Assembly (NCBI RefSeq): GCF_954871325.1 | Contig: NC_088775.1 | Coordinates: 75,245,561-75,309,560 of the forward strand | Direction: 5' to 3' | DNA from: Gordionus sp. m RMFG-2023 | Taxonomy: Eukaryota; Nematomorpha; Gordioida; Chordodea; Parachordodidae | Length of the DNA: 64,000 nucleotides | Shown here: piece by piece, positions 1-12,065 of the stretch | How positions within the stretch are numbered: position 1 is the first letter of the stretch | Layout of the letters: each line of letters begins with the position of its first letter | The notes under the pieces: generated by a model | Seen by the model: the letters and a program-made list of their open reading frames with translations, nothing else | What the model was told of the DNA's origin: nothing | The model's database searches: none | Position numbers and translations under genes: made by a program

Positions 1-1073
1 AACCTCTACGGTTTTAGCATATTTAGCATTGTGCCAAAACCAAATAACCTTACAACTGGAGCGTAAGATGGTATTGCAGTATATAAAAAAAAAATTCTTA
101 ATGGGTGGATAGTAATTAAGCAACTCTAATATATTTTGACAGTTTTTAATATAATTTAACACCTCCAATTCAATTCTATCTGTACCTGTTTTATTTTTAA
201 ACTGGACGGAATCCAACGTTACTGATTTATTAACAAAACAAATATTGGCATTTTCCCAAAATCGAAAATAGAATAGATCATGTTTTGAAACTTGATAATT
301 ATTTAGTATTTAATTTGTGCTTTAATATTCTTCAAACTGGATATCCTTATCATTAACTGTAACCGAGTTATATCCATTTTAAAGTGTAAAGTTAGCGGAA
401 TTACTTGAAGAAAGTGATGATTAATGATAATTGATCCCCCATAATCTTTAAGCCGTATATCAGCAGAATGAACTGTTTTGGGTTATAGGCGAAAATAGAA
501 AAGTTTTGGCCAAATCTAAAATTTTAGCAATCATTTTTTAATTAAAGCCAATATATTGCGCCTTATTCTCGATATCTTTTAAACGGAATGTCAAATAAAT
601 TAAGCCGAAGTGTGTTATTAACAAAATATAGAAAGTGAATTTTGAAACTAGCGGAGCGACTTGAGGATCAATTACCGAAACCTATGCCATTGTGTAGCCC
701 GTTAATTGATCTCATATCGGAAACAAGTGAAATTAAATGTTGGTGAGTTATATGCTAAATAAGAAAGTTTTGGCTCTTTGGCAAAACTTAAATTAAAGAT
801 CATATTTTGAAAGCTCCGTGAAGTTGGTCGAACGATTGAAAACACTGACAATAAATAATATGTCATTTTTTAGTGTTTCAATCCGTCTAGTAGGAGAAGT
901 TAAGAAGTAAATAAACGGACTATTTATTGTTTATATTTTATTATTTTGCTAACTTTCTGGTTAATATTTTCGACATTCTGTTTGGAAGATCAGATAAAGC
1001 ACTAAATATTAGATTGAACCGGAATATGATTGCTTTAATTTCAGATTTAGAAAGTGTCAAAACCTTTCTATTT
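1..1073. repeat. Degenerate dispersed repeat, inverted relative to 12,066-14,000
   Basis: No gene is visible. About 240-870 reads as the reverse complement of about 13,055-13,740. Shared landmarks include a run about a 'gggctacacaatggcata' block, the 'ttaattgatc' block and 'cttcaaactggatatcc'. Similarity is imperfect, so the copies are old. The left end of the window cuts the repeat, so its full length and ends are unknown. Short open frames inside it look like chance. Confidence 0.6.
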
Positions 1074-1291
1074 TGCTTATACAGTGGCGTAGTTAGGAAT
1101 TTTTGTTAGAGGGGGTCCATACATATAAAAGCTTGGCCTTCGGCCGGGTTTATTTTACAATTCATAACCATATCTTCGATAATATATAATAAATATATTT
1201 TTTAAATTCATCAATAATATGTTATTATAATTTAGTAGATTATTCTCAACGACTTAGTAATAATACTATCCAGAAAAATTTCAATAGTAAT

Positions 1292-1651
1292 TGTTATATA
1301 TTTCGTTTTTTTTAGTAACAGAAGTTGTTAAAATAATAGTTGAGTCATTGTTAATAAATATTTTTTTTTATAGGATTACTAATGAATTATATTTTTTTTT
1401 GTCGATTCATTGTTATAAGGCGTAATATTATATTTTTCTAATTATTAATAAATATATATTTATTTTAACAATTTTAAAAATTATATAAACCCAAAAAGGG
1501 GAAAAAATTATTATTATTTTATTATTTTTTTTTACAAATTAACGTCTTATATTTTATTTTATAAACTATACGAAATATTCTAATAAAGGAAGTATAAAAC
1601 CGCCTATATATATATATATAATAAAGCAATACATAAATATAGTTAAATAAT
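1292..1651 (+). repeat. 5' LTR of the Ty3/gypsy element
   Basis: It starts 'tgttatatatttcg' and ends near 'agttaaataat'. It matches 9,128-9,483 almost base for base; the main differences are the lengths of T runs and of a TA run. This supports a recent insertion. Confidence 0.85.
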
Positions 1652-1808
1652 AATGGTTACCGTGACCAGAGCGAACTGATCGCTAGAACCTGGTCGTTAG
1701 GGACACTAAAAAAAAAGGGGGGGGGGGACTGTAAAAAAAACAAATAGAAAAAAAATCTGTGTGGATTAGTGAAATATAAAAAAAAGAAAAAGCTTAGTGG
1801 TATATAAA

Positions 1809-2045
1809 ATCTTTGTGGCTTAGTGATCTTTGTGGCTTAGTGATCTTTGTGGCTTAGTGATCTTTGTGGCTTAGTGATCTTTGTGGCTTAGTGGTCTTGG
1901 TGGCTTAGTGATCTTTGTGGCTTAGTGGTCTTTGTGGATTAGGGGTATAAAAAGATCTTTGTGGCTTAGTGGTCTTTGTGGATTAGTGGTATAAAAAAAA
2001 GGAGGCTCAGTGATATATAAAAGAATCTTTGTGGCATAGTGATAT
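1809..2045 (+). repeat. Minisatellite in the Ty3/gypsy leader
   Basis: About ten imperfect copies of a 17-bp unit close to 'atctttgtggcttagtg' lie between the 5' LTR and gag. Interruptions contain short A runs and 'tataaaa'. It is non-coding and may have expanded by slippage during reverse transcription or replication. Confidence 0.8.
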
Positions 2046-2225
2046 ATATATTTAAAAAAAACTTAGTATTTGTGGCATATTAACGCTAGAAATTTATTTA
2101 TTCAGTATATATATGTATATGTGTTTTATAAGAATATTTACGGTCCTAATTATTTCATACCTCCTAACCTTACAAATAATTAAAATATTTATTTTAAAGG
2201 TTATTGTTAATTTCTTATAGGAAAC

Positions 2226-3000
2226 ATGAAAAGTTTAAAATTCATGAAATATTGGGAAATTCAATATACCATTTTGGGAGCGTTAATAATTTTAGGATTT
2301 GGGTAGGTAGTTTATTATTTGAAGAAGGATTAAGAGAAGTAGAAATGTAAGGATTAAGGGTCAGACATTGATCATTGAGGGCCATAATGGAGAAGAAGAT
2401 GTGATGTAAGGTAACCTGGTTACCTGTACAAGAATTGATCAAAGGATGGACCGATAGTAATATGAGAGAGTTAAATAGAAATGAGAGAATTAATAACACG
2501 GAAAGAAGGGACAATTATAGTAGACCTAGGTATGACAATCGGTTGGAAGAGTCGTATAGATGGCCAAGAGAAAATTCACAGGGGAAGGCGAATGGAAATG
2601 AGAACAAGTTCTAATTTCCGAGGAAGAGAAAAATTGAGTTGTTATAATTGTGGAAAACCAGGTCATATGGTATGAGATTGTCAAGAAACCAAATGTTTTG
2701 GGTGTGGGAAATATGGACATATAGCCCCGTATTGTCCGGGAAAACGTGATAAATTACGATGTGCAGGTTGCGGACGATTTTGTCATAATAGAGAAGAATG
2801 CAATGTTAGTAATATCAATACTCGAGGCGGTTTTCCGCAGAGAGACATGGGGCAGATTGTGCCAAATATGAGGATTATTGAAAATAGGGAAGGAAAGGAA
2901 GATAGGAATACAAGATTTTACGGAAAATAAAGATCCGAATATTATTTGCTTTCGGTGCCGAAACGAGGGACATGTGGCAAGAGAGTGTGAGTACTTGTGA
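2226..3000 (+). pseudogene. Ty3/gypsy gag region (fossil)
   Basis: Zinc-knuckle motifs of the CCHC type can be read in this stretch, for example around CYNCGKPGH, CFGCGKYGH and CFRCRNEGHVAREC. Three or more such knuckles mark the nucleocapsid end of a gag protein. The amino-terminal capsid-like part is not recognisable by eye. The region is broken. Confidence 0.7.
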
Positions 3001-3045
3001 CTATATGATAGTGAAAAAGGAATCTTAGAAGTCGGGAGGCGGCGG

Positions 3046-3537
3046 TTGGAAAAAATTGGCAACTTTAGTAGTAAAGAGAAGATGAAGAAATTGAAATGCA
3101 TAAACATGATGCAAGAAGAGATAGTACATGATCCATGTCCTAGGGTGTGGATAAATGTAAATGGAAATATGGTATCCATGTTGTTTGATACAGGAGCAGC
3201 CATCTCTGTAATGAGTTATGAAAAATATAGAAGTATTTGGGCGGAGGAAATGATTAAAAGTGAAGACATCAAGATCCGGCAGTTGGACGGATCAGAGGTG
3301 GCTGTAATGGGAAGGGTGGAATTAGAAGTAATGTTGGAGAATGGAAGGGAGATATTGGATCTGTGGATAATTAACCGAAGGGTAGAAGCTGTATTGGGAT
3401 GGGATTGGATTACTCATGGGACCAGATTGTGGGTTTTGGGGTGTGTTCGCATGGTGGGGTACATTTTTACCAATAAGGAGAAAAGAGGAGAAAAGAGATT
3501 TGAATTATTGGTATGGAAAGAAATTGCCAGGAATTGA
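3046..3537 (+). pseudogene. Ty3/gypsy aspartic protease region (fossil)
   Basis: The motif MLFDTGAAISVMS, near residues 44-57 of this frame, is the DTGA active-site signature of retroelement aspartic proteases. Downstream, VLGWDWI fits the second conserved block of the protease fold. The domain follows gag and precedes reverse transcriptase, as expected. Confidence 0.8.
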
Positions 3538-3589
3538 GACCTTTTTGGGGGAAGTAAGGGGGAGAGAAGAAGGTGGAGGGTATGGTCGG

Positions 3590-4605
3590 GGGGAAATAGG
3601 GGAAAATTTTAGGGGAGAAATCAGGGGGAATTTTATGGGAGAAATCGGGGGGAATTCTATGAGAGGAGTCGGGGGAAATTTTAGGAGAGAAATTGGGGGA
3701 AGTTCTATGAGAGAAATCGGGGGAAATTTTAGGGGAGAAATAGGGGGAAATTTGAGGAGAGAAATCGGGGGAAATTCTATGAGAGAAATAGGGGGAAATA
3801 TGAAGGGGGACGTAAAGAGAAATTTTAGAAGAAAAAATATGGGAATTTTTAAGGATTGTCGTGACTTTAGGAGGAAGAAAGAAAGGGACAAATCTGAGGA
3901 GAGGGAAGAAATTCCTGATCAAAAAGAGTTGGAGTTGAAGTCAGATGAAAGTCTAAATAATGAAACAGGGCTGCCGAAAGAATGGACCAGAAAAGGTGAC
4001 ATAAAGCAAGAAAAAACAAAAGGAATATATAATCCGGAAGTAGATATGAAGGGGGAAGAGACCAACCAACAAGAAGAGAAGGGATTTCAAAGAAGGGAGA
4101 TAGAAGTCGGAAAAATCAAGGTACAAGAGGGAGTGCGAAGATTGGTGGATGATTATAAGGAAATCTTTGAGGAAAGTTTGGGATGTGTCAGAGATTACGA
4201 AGTGGATATCAAGTTAAAGGAGGGACATGTTCCAAAATTTTGTGCTTTACGACGAATACCGTTCGAATGGCGAAACGAAGTGGATAAGGAATTGGATCGG
4301 TGGGTACAGAAAGGCATTGTATGTCCTGTAGAATATAGTGAATGGGCGACACCGTTAGTGCCAGTGAAGAAGGCCAATGAAAGGCTCAATTTATGTGCAG
4401 ATTTTAGGGTCACGCTCAATCCGTGGGTAGTGGAGGTCAAATATCCGCTGCCGAGAATTGAAGAAATATTAGCAAATTTGAAGAGTAGTGTATATTTTTC
4501 AAAAGTAGATTTTTCCAATGCCTACTTGCAATTACGAGTGAAGCCGGAGATACGAAAGCTATTGACTATCACTACTCCGAAGGGTTTTAATGCATTCTGT
4601 AGTCA
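3590..4605 (+). pseudogene. Ty3/gypsy linker repeats and reverse transcriptase start (fossil)
   Basis: Between protease and reverse transcriptase lies an in-frame tandem array at about 3,590-3,810, made of 8-residue units of the type REIGGNFR/GEIGGNLR. It is followed by a charged linker. The reverse transcriptase begins near 4,140; recognisable blocks are FCALRRIPFEWR, CADFRVTLN, YPLPRIEEILANL and FSKVDFSNAYLQL. A nested hAT begins at about 4,606. Confidence 0.75.
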
Positions 4606-5900
4606 GGGTTGGGCAAATTTTCAGAAAATTGTATTCGGATACAGATACTTTATAAAATTTTGTATTTAAGATACAAGATACTAGATACTTTAGAAAAATT
4701 TCAATAAGATATAAGATACAAGATACTTGTATTTTTTTTAAAAAAAAGTATCTAAAATACAAGATACTTTTTTAAAAAAACTTTAAATAGTCAAAATCAA
4801 TATGTATAAAGCTTTATTTTCTTATCTATAATATAAATTTATAAAAAAATATTTAAAATAAATTGTAGAAAATAATAAATTTATTATAAAAGATAATGCG
4901 ATATTCCATTTAATAATTATATAATTAGTAAATAATAATAAATCAGCATCATATTTTAATATTATTAATTTTTCGTTCAATCTTTGACGATTTGGTCTAT
5001 TAACCATATTAGCAAAGCTAAATAATCTTTCAACGGGGGCTGAGGAGGGTAATATTGTGTTATATTTAATAAATATTTCTTTTATATATTTATAACTATT
5101 TAACATATTTATACTCCGCCTGTCATCTTTCATATAATTTAGGACCTCTATTTCAATATCATTTATTGAATTATTAGAATTGGATGTGATACTTTTAAAG
5201 CAAAAGTAATCATCATCTTCATCAATTGAAGATTTTGTTGAAGTATTAATTTCAATATTATTTTTTTTTTTCTTTTTCACCATCAATCCAACGATTTTTA
5301 AATAGTTGCCAAAAATGCACTTTTAAAATTATCAAAATCATATATATTTTTAAATCTTTTATATTAATAATTTTCTATGGCAACAACTAATGGTTTGCAA
5401 AATTGTAGATTGGTTTGAATTAAATTTGTAATTTTTTTTAACGACATTTAAAATTTGAGCTGAGCAGTTGATTTCACTTTGTATTTTGTCAATCGCTATA
5501 GCCAATGGGGCCATTATATTGCAATATTCTTCTAAATATTGAATTTCAATATCTCTTAATTTAGGAAACTCTAATTTTTGACATAATTTAGGAAGTACGC
5601 CTTTAAATTTTAATAAACTATGAAGACTATCATACAAACTATTCCATCTAGTGCAACAAGGTGTAACTAATTGTTTTCCTAAAACTGCTTTGATAAGTTC
5701 TGCAGTTTTAGGCCTATTATTTGCATTCCATAGCTTAGTACATTTAGCTATTGCAGGATGATGAATTTTAGAAATGTTAGGAGAATCCTTAATAGCTCTC
5801 TCTACATCTGTTGTGACAATTAGACTTATCGTATGGCACAAACAACGAATGTGTTGAGGCAATGTTATTGAGGTTTCTTTAGACCCTTAAATAAACAAAT
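4606..5900 (-). mobile_element. hAT transposon remnant (ZBED-like) nested in the Ty3/gypsy element
   Basis: The left end 'cagggttgggcaa' is a typical hAT terminus and is followed by repeats of 'agatacaagatac'. Minus-strand frames at 5,359-5,862 and 4,822-5,286 give transposase pieces: CHTISLIV and CTRWNSLYDSL in the first, PSSAPVERLFSFANM in the second. The last is the carboxy-terminal hAT dimerisation motif. The amino-terminal part with the BED finger and the right terminus are not seen, so the copy is truncated. The right boundary (about 5,880-5,930) is uncertain. Confidence 0.75.
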
Positions 5901-5939
5901 AAATAATTTTATTTGAATAAAATTTGAGAGTTTTGCACA

Positions 5940-6597
5940 GATAGCAGCACCTTTATATAAGTTATTAAAGAAAGGAGAAAAATTTGTGTGGCAAGATGAG
6001 CAGGAGGATGCTTTTGAAGAGTTGAAAAGTAGAATCGGAAGAGAACCAGTTTTAGTATGTTTTAATAACGATTTAAAAGTGGTATTAGCTGTAGATGCTT
6101 CGAATAGGGGTGTGGGCGGAGCATTGTTGCATTGTATAGACAAGCTGGAAAGACCTATTTTGTTTTTCTCGAGAATTTTTAGAGCCGCCGAAACAAGGTA
6201 TTCCGTGATTGAACAAGAGGCTTTGACAGTTATTTTTGGACTAACCAAGTGTCGAGAATACTTAATTGGTCGTAGATTTGTAATCTATAAGGATCACAAA
6301 CCTTTAGTCCATCTTTTCAAGAATGATAATAAGGAGTTAATGTTGTCTCCTCGGTTACAAAGATGGTTATTACTGGTAGGTAGTTTTGATGTGCAAGTAA
6401 AATATAGGCGGGGAAGGGAAAACTATTTGCCTGATATTTTATCTCGATGTGGCGCTGGAGAAGAAGGGGAAGAAGTAGGATCTGAAGAAGTGGAGGAAAG
6501 AAAGGAAAAAGGACTGATTCGAGCGATAGCAGGGATATCTAGAGGTGGTCCCGTGACGTGGGAAGAACTAAAGAAGGTCACTTTGAAAGATCGCTAA
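5940..6597 (+). pseudogene. Ty3/gypsy RNase H region (fossil)
   Basis: Recognisable RNase H blocks include VLAVDASNRGVGGALLH, ETRYSVIEQEALTVIFG, DHKPLVHLF and ILSRCGAGEE at the domain end. The preceding AAPLYKLLKKGEKFVW is the usual connection segment. It resumes the pol order after the hAT insertion. Confidence 0.85.
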
Positions 6598-6622
6598 CTG
6601 ATGAGAAATTAAAAGGAGTGTT

Positions 6623-7627
6623 ATGGGGAAGAGACCTTGGAGAGAGGGAGATAAATATTTCAGAAGCATAGAAAAAGAGCTGGCTATAGTGGATGAATGC
6701 CTGGTGCGAGGAAACCGAGGAGTAATACCAATGAAATTGAGAGGTGCAGTGTTATCCATGATACATGCGGGACATCAAGGTACTGAACGAATAAAACAAT
6801 GGGGGCGTGAATACGTGTGGTGGCCTGGCATGAATAGGGAAATTTAAAATATTTGCCGAGGTTGTTTGATGTGCAATACATGGGCCAAAATGCCCCATAA
6901 GGACAAGAAGAGTGTTTGGCCAAAGGTGACTCAGCCATGGGAGAGGATACACGTTGATTTTTTTGATTTTGAAAATAAGATTTATATAATCGTGGTAGAT
7001 GCTTAATCAAAGTGGGTGGGGTACGAGGAAGTAAGGGGGCTAACGACGCAGGTGGTAATGAAAACATTGAAAAATCTATGGGCCAGGTTTGGAGTAGCTC
7101 GAACGATAGTATCGGACGGAGGTCCGGCTTTCATCAGTGAACAGTTCAAGAGGTTTTGTATAGAAACCGGGGTAAGACATATTTTGGCGCCGCCATATCA
7201 TCCCAGTTCAAATGGTCAGGCGGAGAGGATGGTGTCGATTGTTAAGAACTGGTTAAGAAAATCAAAGTATGGGGGTGGGGAAATTTGGATAGCGGTGGCA
7301 TATTACAATAATAGTAGAAAGGGAGAGGAACCGTCTCCAGCTGAAAAATTTTTAGGGCGGCGAACCCGGATATTATTAGACTTATTAAATCCGAAACCAC
7401 TTCAAAAGATGTAGAGGGAGATAGTGGAGAAACCGAAATTTGTCATGGGACAAACCGTGTGGGCAAGAATATATGGAGGTACAAGAAGGTGGGAATCTGG
7501 GGTGTTCGTAGAAAACATGGGACACAAATTAAGTCGAGTAAAATTTACTGATGGAAGAGAAGGAATACGGCATCGGGATCAACTAAAAAGGGGGCTGGAG
7601 CCAGGAAGGTTACGATCAGAAGTATGA
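6623..7627 (+). pseudogene. Ty3/gypsy integrase region (fossil)
   Basis: The order of motifs is that of an integrase: an HHCC-type zinc-binding region (MIHAGHQGTERI, YVWWPGM), then the catalytic core with IVSDGGPAFISEQF and APPYHPSSNGQAERM. The carboxy-terminal segment (about 7,424-7,627) resembles the chromatin-facing module with FVMGQTVWARIY and HRDQLKRG. The region is broken. Confidence 0.82.
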
Positions 7628-8557
7628 GGAGGAGTGATGTTATAGGAAATTAAAGGAAAGTATACATGTCTATGTACTCATAAAGGGAAATATGGATATT
7701 AAAGGAGAGTATACCTGCCTATGAACTCATAAGGGGAAATATAGATATATATAATAGGAAATGTTTTTTTTAATATATCAAAGTTAATATATACAAAATT
7801 AATCATAGGAAATTTATATATATTTAAGATTGTCGAAATTCCCATTTTTGTAATAATATGTATCTTAAAGTAGCAATGTAATAATGTCTCAGTCATATGA
7901 TGCATAAAAATACGAGTGATAAAATTTTTCTATTTCTCTCGCGTATTTTTTTTTGAAAAAAAATATTAGCGTTATTGGCTTATTAACCATCATAAATCAA
8001 AAAAAAGAACTTATGATAAAAAATAAAATAATTAATACTATGTTATGGTGCCCAAATATTAGTGCGTGTTAAATTATCAAATAAATTGGATATAAGGCGA
8101 GGCCCATATATAAAAGGGGGAAGAAGACAAAAAAATAAAAATAATAATAAATAAAGAAAGAAGGAAAGAAAGAAAGAAACAACAGGCAATTTGTTTGGAA
8201 AATAATATTGAAAATATTGTGAATAAAAAGTTGGAGTTGCGTGACTTTTATGATTTTAGAAATGTGATGAATCTAGCTAGCTATAAATCAAGAATTTGGA
8301 GGGAATTATAACTTTTGGGAGAGAAAAATAAAAGGGGGTTGACAGTTTGGCAGGGGAAAAAATAATAAATATTATGTAATAATTCTGTCAGGGAACTACG
8401 AGAGTAAAAGAAAGTTATAAGATTTTTTTTGAAAAGAAATAATTTTTTTTTGTACCCTCTTTCTTACGATAAAAGAAGATCCTATATATTCGAAAGGAAA
8501 TAAGATTTAAAATGAGCGGAGTTCATCGGTGTTTATACTGGGAAGAATTGACAATTC

Positions 8558-9088
8558 TTGTCAGTATCTATCAGAAGAGTAAACGAGGAAGGCCGAAGAT
8601 TGCTCCCCTCAAGGCAGGAATCGATAGAATCCAGATCTACCAGGAATGGAATAATGGATAGGGGAAGGACCCTGAATCATCGAAATGTGAGCCCGGAATT
8701 GCCAGAGCCCAGGATGCCTAGGGCGAGAACGTGCTACTTACGTGGGAGCACGGGACATTTACGTGACCGATGCCCTCGAGGGCCCACGCATAATCAGACT
8801 GGATACAATCGAAGGGAAATGCCCGGGACTTCACGACGAAGTCGCAGTCGTGGTTCGATTCAAGGGGATATAGTGCCGATACGGAGGGTGTTATCACCCG
8901 AGGGGAAAGAGACGCAGTCGGGCAATGGGAAGAAGGAGCAAGAGACCCGTACACCGGTTGCGGTAGTTCATCCCTTCCAGGAACCAGTAATGGGTCCGAA
9001 TGCGGGAGAGGAGAGTGTCGACAATTGGCCCCTGGTGGATTTATCGGCCACAGAATGGGAAGATCTATTAGGATTGGATGCCTTATAA
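8558..9088 (+). pseudogene. Extra open frame between integrase and 3' LTR of the Ty3/gypsy element
   Basis: A 176-residue frame lies downstream of pol. It is rich in Arg and Ser in its first two thirds (SRRSRSRGS) and has one knuckle-like block, RTCYLRGSTGHLRDRCP. It ends acidic, with DLSATEWEDLLGLDAL. GC content is visibly higher than in the surroundings. I do not recognise the family. It could be a transferred gag-like segment or an accessory protein of this lineage. It is part of a fossil element. Confidence 0.5.
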
Positions 9089-9127
9089 GATGAAGGGGGA
9101 TACTTTTGATTTTAAATAATGGGGGCG

Positions 9128-9483
9128 TGTTATATATTTCGTTTTTTTAGTAACAGAAGTTATTAAAATAATAGTTGAGTCATTGTTAATAAATATTTTT
9201 TTTTATAGGATTACTAATGAATTATATTTTTTTTTGTCGATTCATTGTTATAAGGCGTAATATTATATTTTTCTAATTATTAATAAATATATATTTATTT
9301 TAACAATTTTAAAAATTATATAAACCCAAAAAGGGGAAAAAATTATTATTATTTTATTTTATTTTTTTTACAAATTAACGTCTTATATTTTATTTTATAA
9401 ACTATACGAAATATTCTAATAAAGGAAGTATAAAACCGCCTATATATATATAATAAAGCAATACATTAATATAGTTAAATAAT
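9128..9483 (+). repeat. 3' LTR of the Ty3/gypsy element
   Basis: This is the direct repeat of 1,292-1,651. It is preceded by 'tgggggcg', a short purine-rich stretch of the kind used as a polypurine tract. The AGTAAT target duplication follows at 9,484. Confidence 0.85.
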
Positions 9484-9691
9484 AGTAATATAATATCCTT
9501 CCACAAACATCAAAACCAGACAAATATATTTTTAGTCTTTTGAATGTATAATCAAAAAAAAATTTTTTCTCTGGGAGGGGTCCAAACCTGAAAACCACCC
9601 CCGTACCTATGCCACTGTGCTTATAACTCACGAACGGTTGATTCCCAAGGTATATGGTTTAAAGATTCTGGAGGATCGATTACCGCTCTAC

Positions 9692-12057
9692 CAGTGGCCC
9701 CTACACTTTTTAAGCGAATGAAGCAGAATACCCCCATGAAAAGTACCCCCTTGAAAAGTACCCCCCCCCCTTCGAAAAAATTATAATTATGACACCCATA
9801 AATTTCAAAAATAATTTTTATTGCATCAATTTTTAATATATAATATAAATAAAATGCATAAAATATAACTTTATAATTATTATTTTTAAATTAATAATTT
9901 AGATAAATTAGGGGAAGAGAGAGCGAAAGAATTTATAATTTCATCAGTATTTAATTGTTTAAATAAAAAATTTTCCATTGATAATATGGTTAAATTATTG
10001 AGAAAAGAATCTTTCATGGTACTGCGCAGTCTTGTTTTAATTAATTTAATTTTACTCATGACTCTTTCGGCAGTACATGAGGTTGTGGGAATGGTTAATA
10101 AATATTTATATAAAATTCTTAAATTAGGGAAAGCAGAAAAATTTAAAAGTAAACGATAAGGTAAAATAAATGAATAGTTTTTCCAATCTGAATCGTAAGT
10201 CCCTGAATTATAATCATCATCAGAAGAAGCTAAATAATGTATTGGTAAAAATATTTTAATTAAATAAATTTACAATTCTCAGAATCTGACAAATCTTCAG
10301 ATTCTTGAACCTCTAGGTCATGAGTAATAATTACATTCCCCATTTTGGCCATCTTTTAAATATTTCTAAACTTCAACATTTCTTCGAAAATTTGACTTGA
10401 ATTTAAATTGTAAAATTCACAGATATCCTCAATATCTTCTTTAATAATTGATTTTTCTGCCATTCCCTATGGCGTAAAAAATGATGTTTGATGTAAAAAT
10501 TTCATTGAATCATCATTAAATCTTTCGTTAAACTGCATAATAATTAAATCGAGTGCAGCATAAAACACTAAAAAAAATTTCTATATTTAATGATGAAAGT
10601 ATATATACCTCTCCTTTTTGGATTGTAATGTTTGAAGTCTAGCAAAATCAAAAGATAGATTTCTCTCCTTCATAAAATCTTGCGCCTTTGAAAAAACATC
10701 CAAAAATTCATGTTATTATCTATTAGATTAAAAAATAATTAAGACAATAATTTATATTATACTTCTCAAATTAATCAAGCAATCTTTTGCCAATTGAATT
10801 TGATTTATTGCATACCCTATACCCTTCGAAATGGTTTGCAATTTTGTACAAGCCAAACTTGTTATCAACAATATTTTATCCAAAACACAAAGTGATAAGA
10901 TAAAATCAAATTTTTCTATTCTAAAGACTATAGCACTAGCCATAGTGGAAGTGGCAGGATCTTCAGAATCCTAAGCTGCCCTCAAGGCATCATAAAGTTG
11001 AAAAAAATTTACAATAGCTTTATATGACGATAGCCAGCTTCTAAATAAAAAAAACATTTAAAATTTAGATAAATAAGGAACTATTCTTGACGCGTAGAAA
11101 TCGTTGCGATTTTTTCAGATCATTACGCTGAAATTTTTTGAGTACCTCATATCTTTTTACACCATTAAAATAGACATAAATCTCATCTAGTATTCCTAGA
11201 ACATTTCGAAGTTTTTTGATTGATTGGCATAATTGTACAATGATTAAATTTAATCGATGACAATAACACCAAATAAAAGCTGCCTTTGGCGCCTCTGCTC
11301 TAATCAAGGCTTGCACACCATTGATTCTTCCACTCATGTTTGAGGCGCCATCATAACTTTGCCCAACTAGATATTCAAGGGGTAAATTCATCGAGCCAAG
11401 TTTGGATATTATATTATGCTTAATATCGAGACCTGTGGTATTTCCCGTACAATATATGTCAATCAGTCTTTCAACAGGCTTCGGCGTCTCACTATTTTCA
11501 ACATATCTTACTATCAAAGCTATTGCTTCTGATTTCGAAACATCGTATTATGATTGAAAAGCACCTGTTAAATGTAATCTCATTTTGAATTTTTTTTATA
11601 ACCATATTTTTCATGGTTTCAATGAGAATGTTTATGTTATATGATAATAGGTTTGAATATAATTTCGTTTTTAATCCCTTATTTTTTTTATCCTTTTTTC
11701 TTTCTTCATTTTGCTGTATATACATTTTTAGAATAGGTTCAGATCTGCAATTAGCTTAATAAGAGCCATCATATTGCCTTCTTGTTGCCTGTTCCCCCAG
11801 AAGGCTTGGTTACGAGATATTAAATAAAATTTACTAAACATCGACCAAAATTTCCCTCAATATATGAAATTAAATATTAAGTGGTGGGGGGGGGGTGTCT
11901 TATTATTACATTTTAACAAGAAATCACATGATCATGATGGATGTAAAAAAAAAATTTTTTTAAATTTAAAAAAAAAATTTAAAAAAAAAGGTACCCCCAC
12001 TCAAATTCACTGAAGCAGTTGCTTCGGACCCCCCCCCCCCCGTTGTAGGGGCCCCTG
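9692..12057 (-). mobile_element. hAT transposon (ZMYM1-like lineage), decayed
   Basis: The ends pair as CAGTGGCCCCTACA at the left and the complement of CAGGGGCCCCTACA at the right. The flanking 8-mers CGCTCTAC and CGCACTAC match at 7 of 8 positions, a slightly decayed hAT target duplication. The minus-strand frame 11,065-11,517 carries QSYDGASNMSGR and CYCHRLNLI, both signatures of the hAT RNase H-fold transposase. Near 9,900-10,100 the minus strand also gives the dimerisation block with MSKIKLIKTRLRSTM. The coding region is split by several stops and shifts, so the copy is dead. Confidence 0.85.
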
Positions 12058-12065
12058 CGCACTAC

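Larger units (their letters stand above)
1292..9483 (+). mobile_element. Ty3/gypsy LTR retrotransposon, broken, carrying a nested hAT
   Basis: The element is bounded by direct repeats of about 356-360 bp and a 6-bp target duplication AGTAAT (1,286-1,291 and 9,484-9,489). The LTRs differ at only a few positions, so it is young. Parts in order: leader minisatellite, gag with zinc knuckles, protease, reverse transcriptase, RNase H, integrase, then an extra open frame before the 3' LTR. A primer-binding-like stretch, 'tggttaccgtgacc', follows the 5' LTR. A hAT transposon lies inside pol. The element is a fossil with several breaks and is not expected to be active. The order protease-RT-RNase H-integrase is that of Ty3/gypsy. 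Confidence 0.88.
1082..9617. mobile_element. hAT-type MITE (family A), split by the Ty3/gypsy element
   Basis: The outer ends are an imperfect inverted pair, 'cagtggcgtagtta' at the left and 'tacctatgccactg' at the right. An exact 8-bp target duplication, TGCTTATA, lies at 1,074-1,081 and 9,618-9,625; this length is typical of hAT elements. Removing 1,292-9,489 leaves a MITE of a few hundred bases that matches the uninterrupted copy at 62,294-62,940. It has no coding capacity of its own. Confidence 0.8.
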
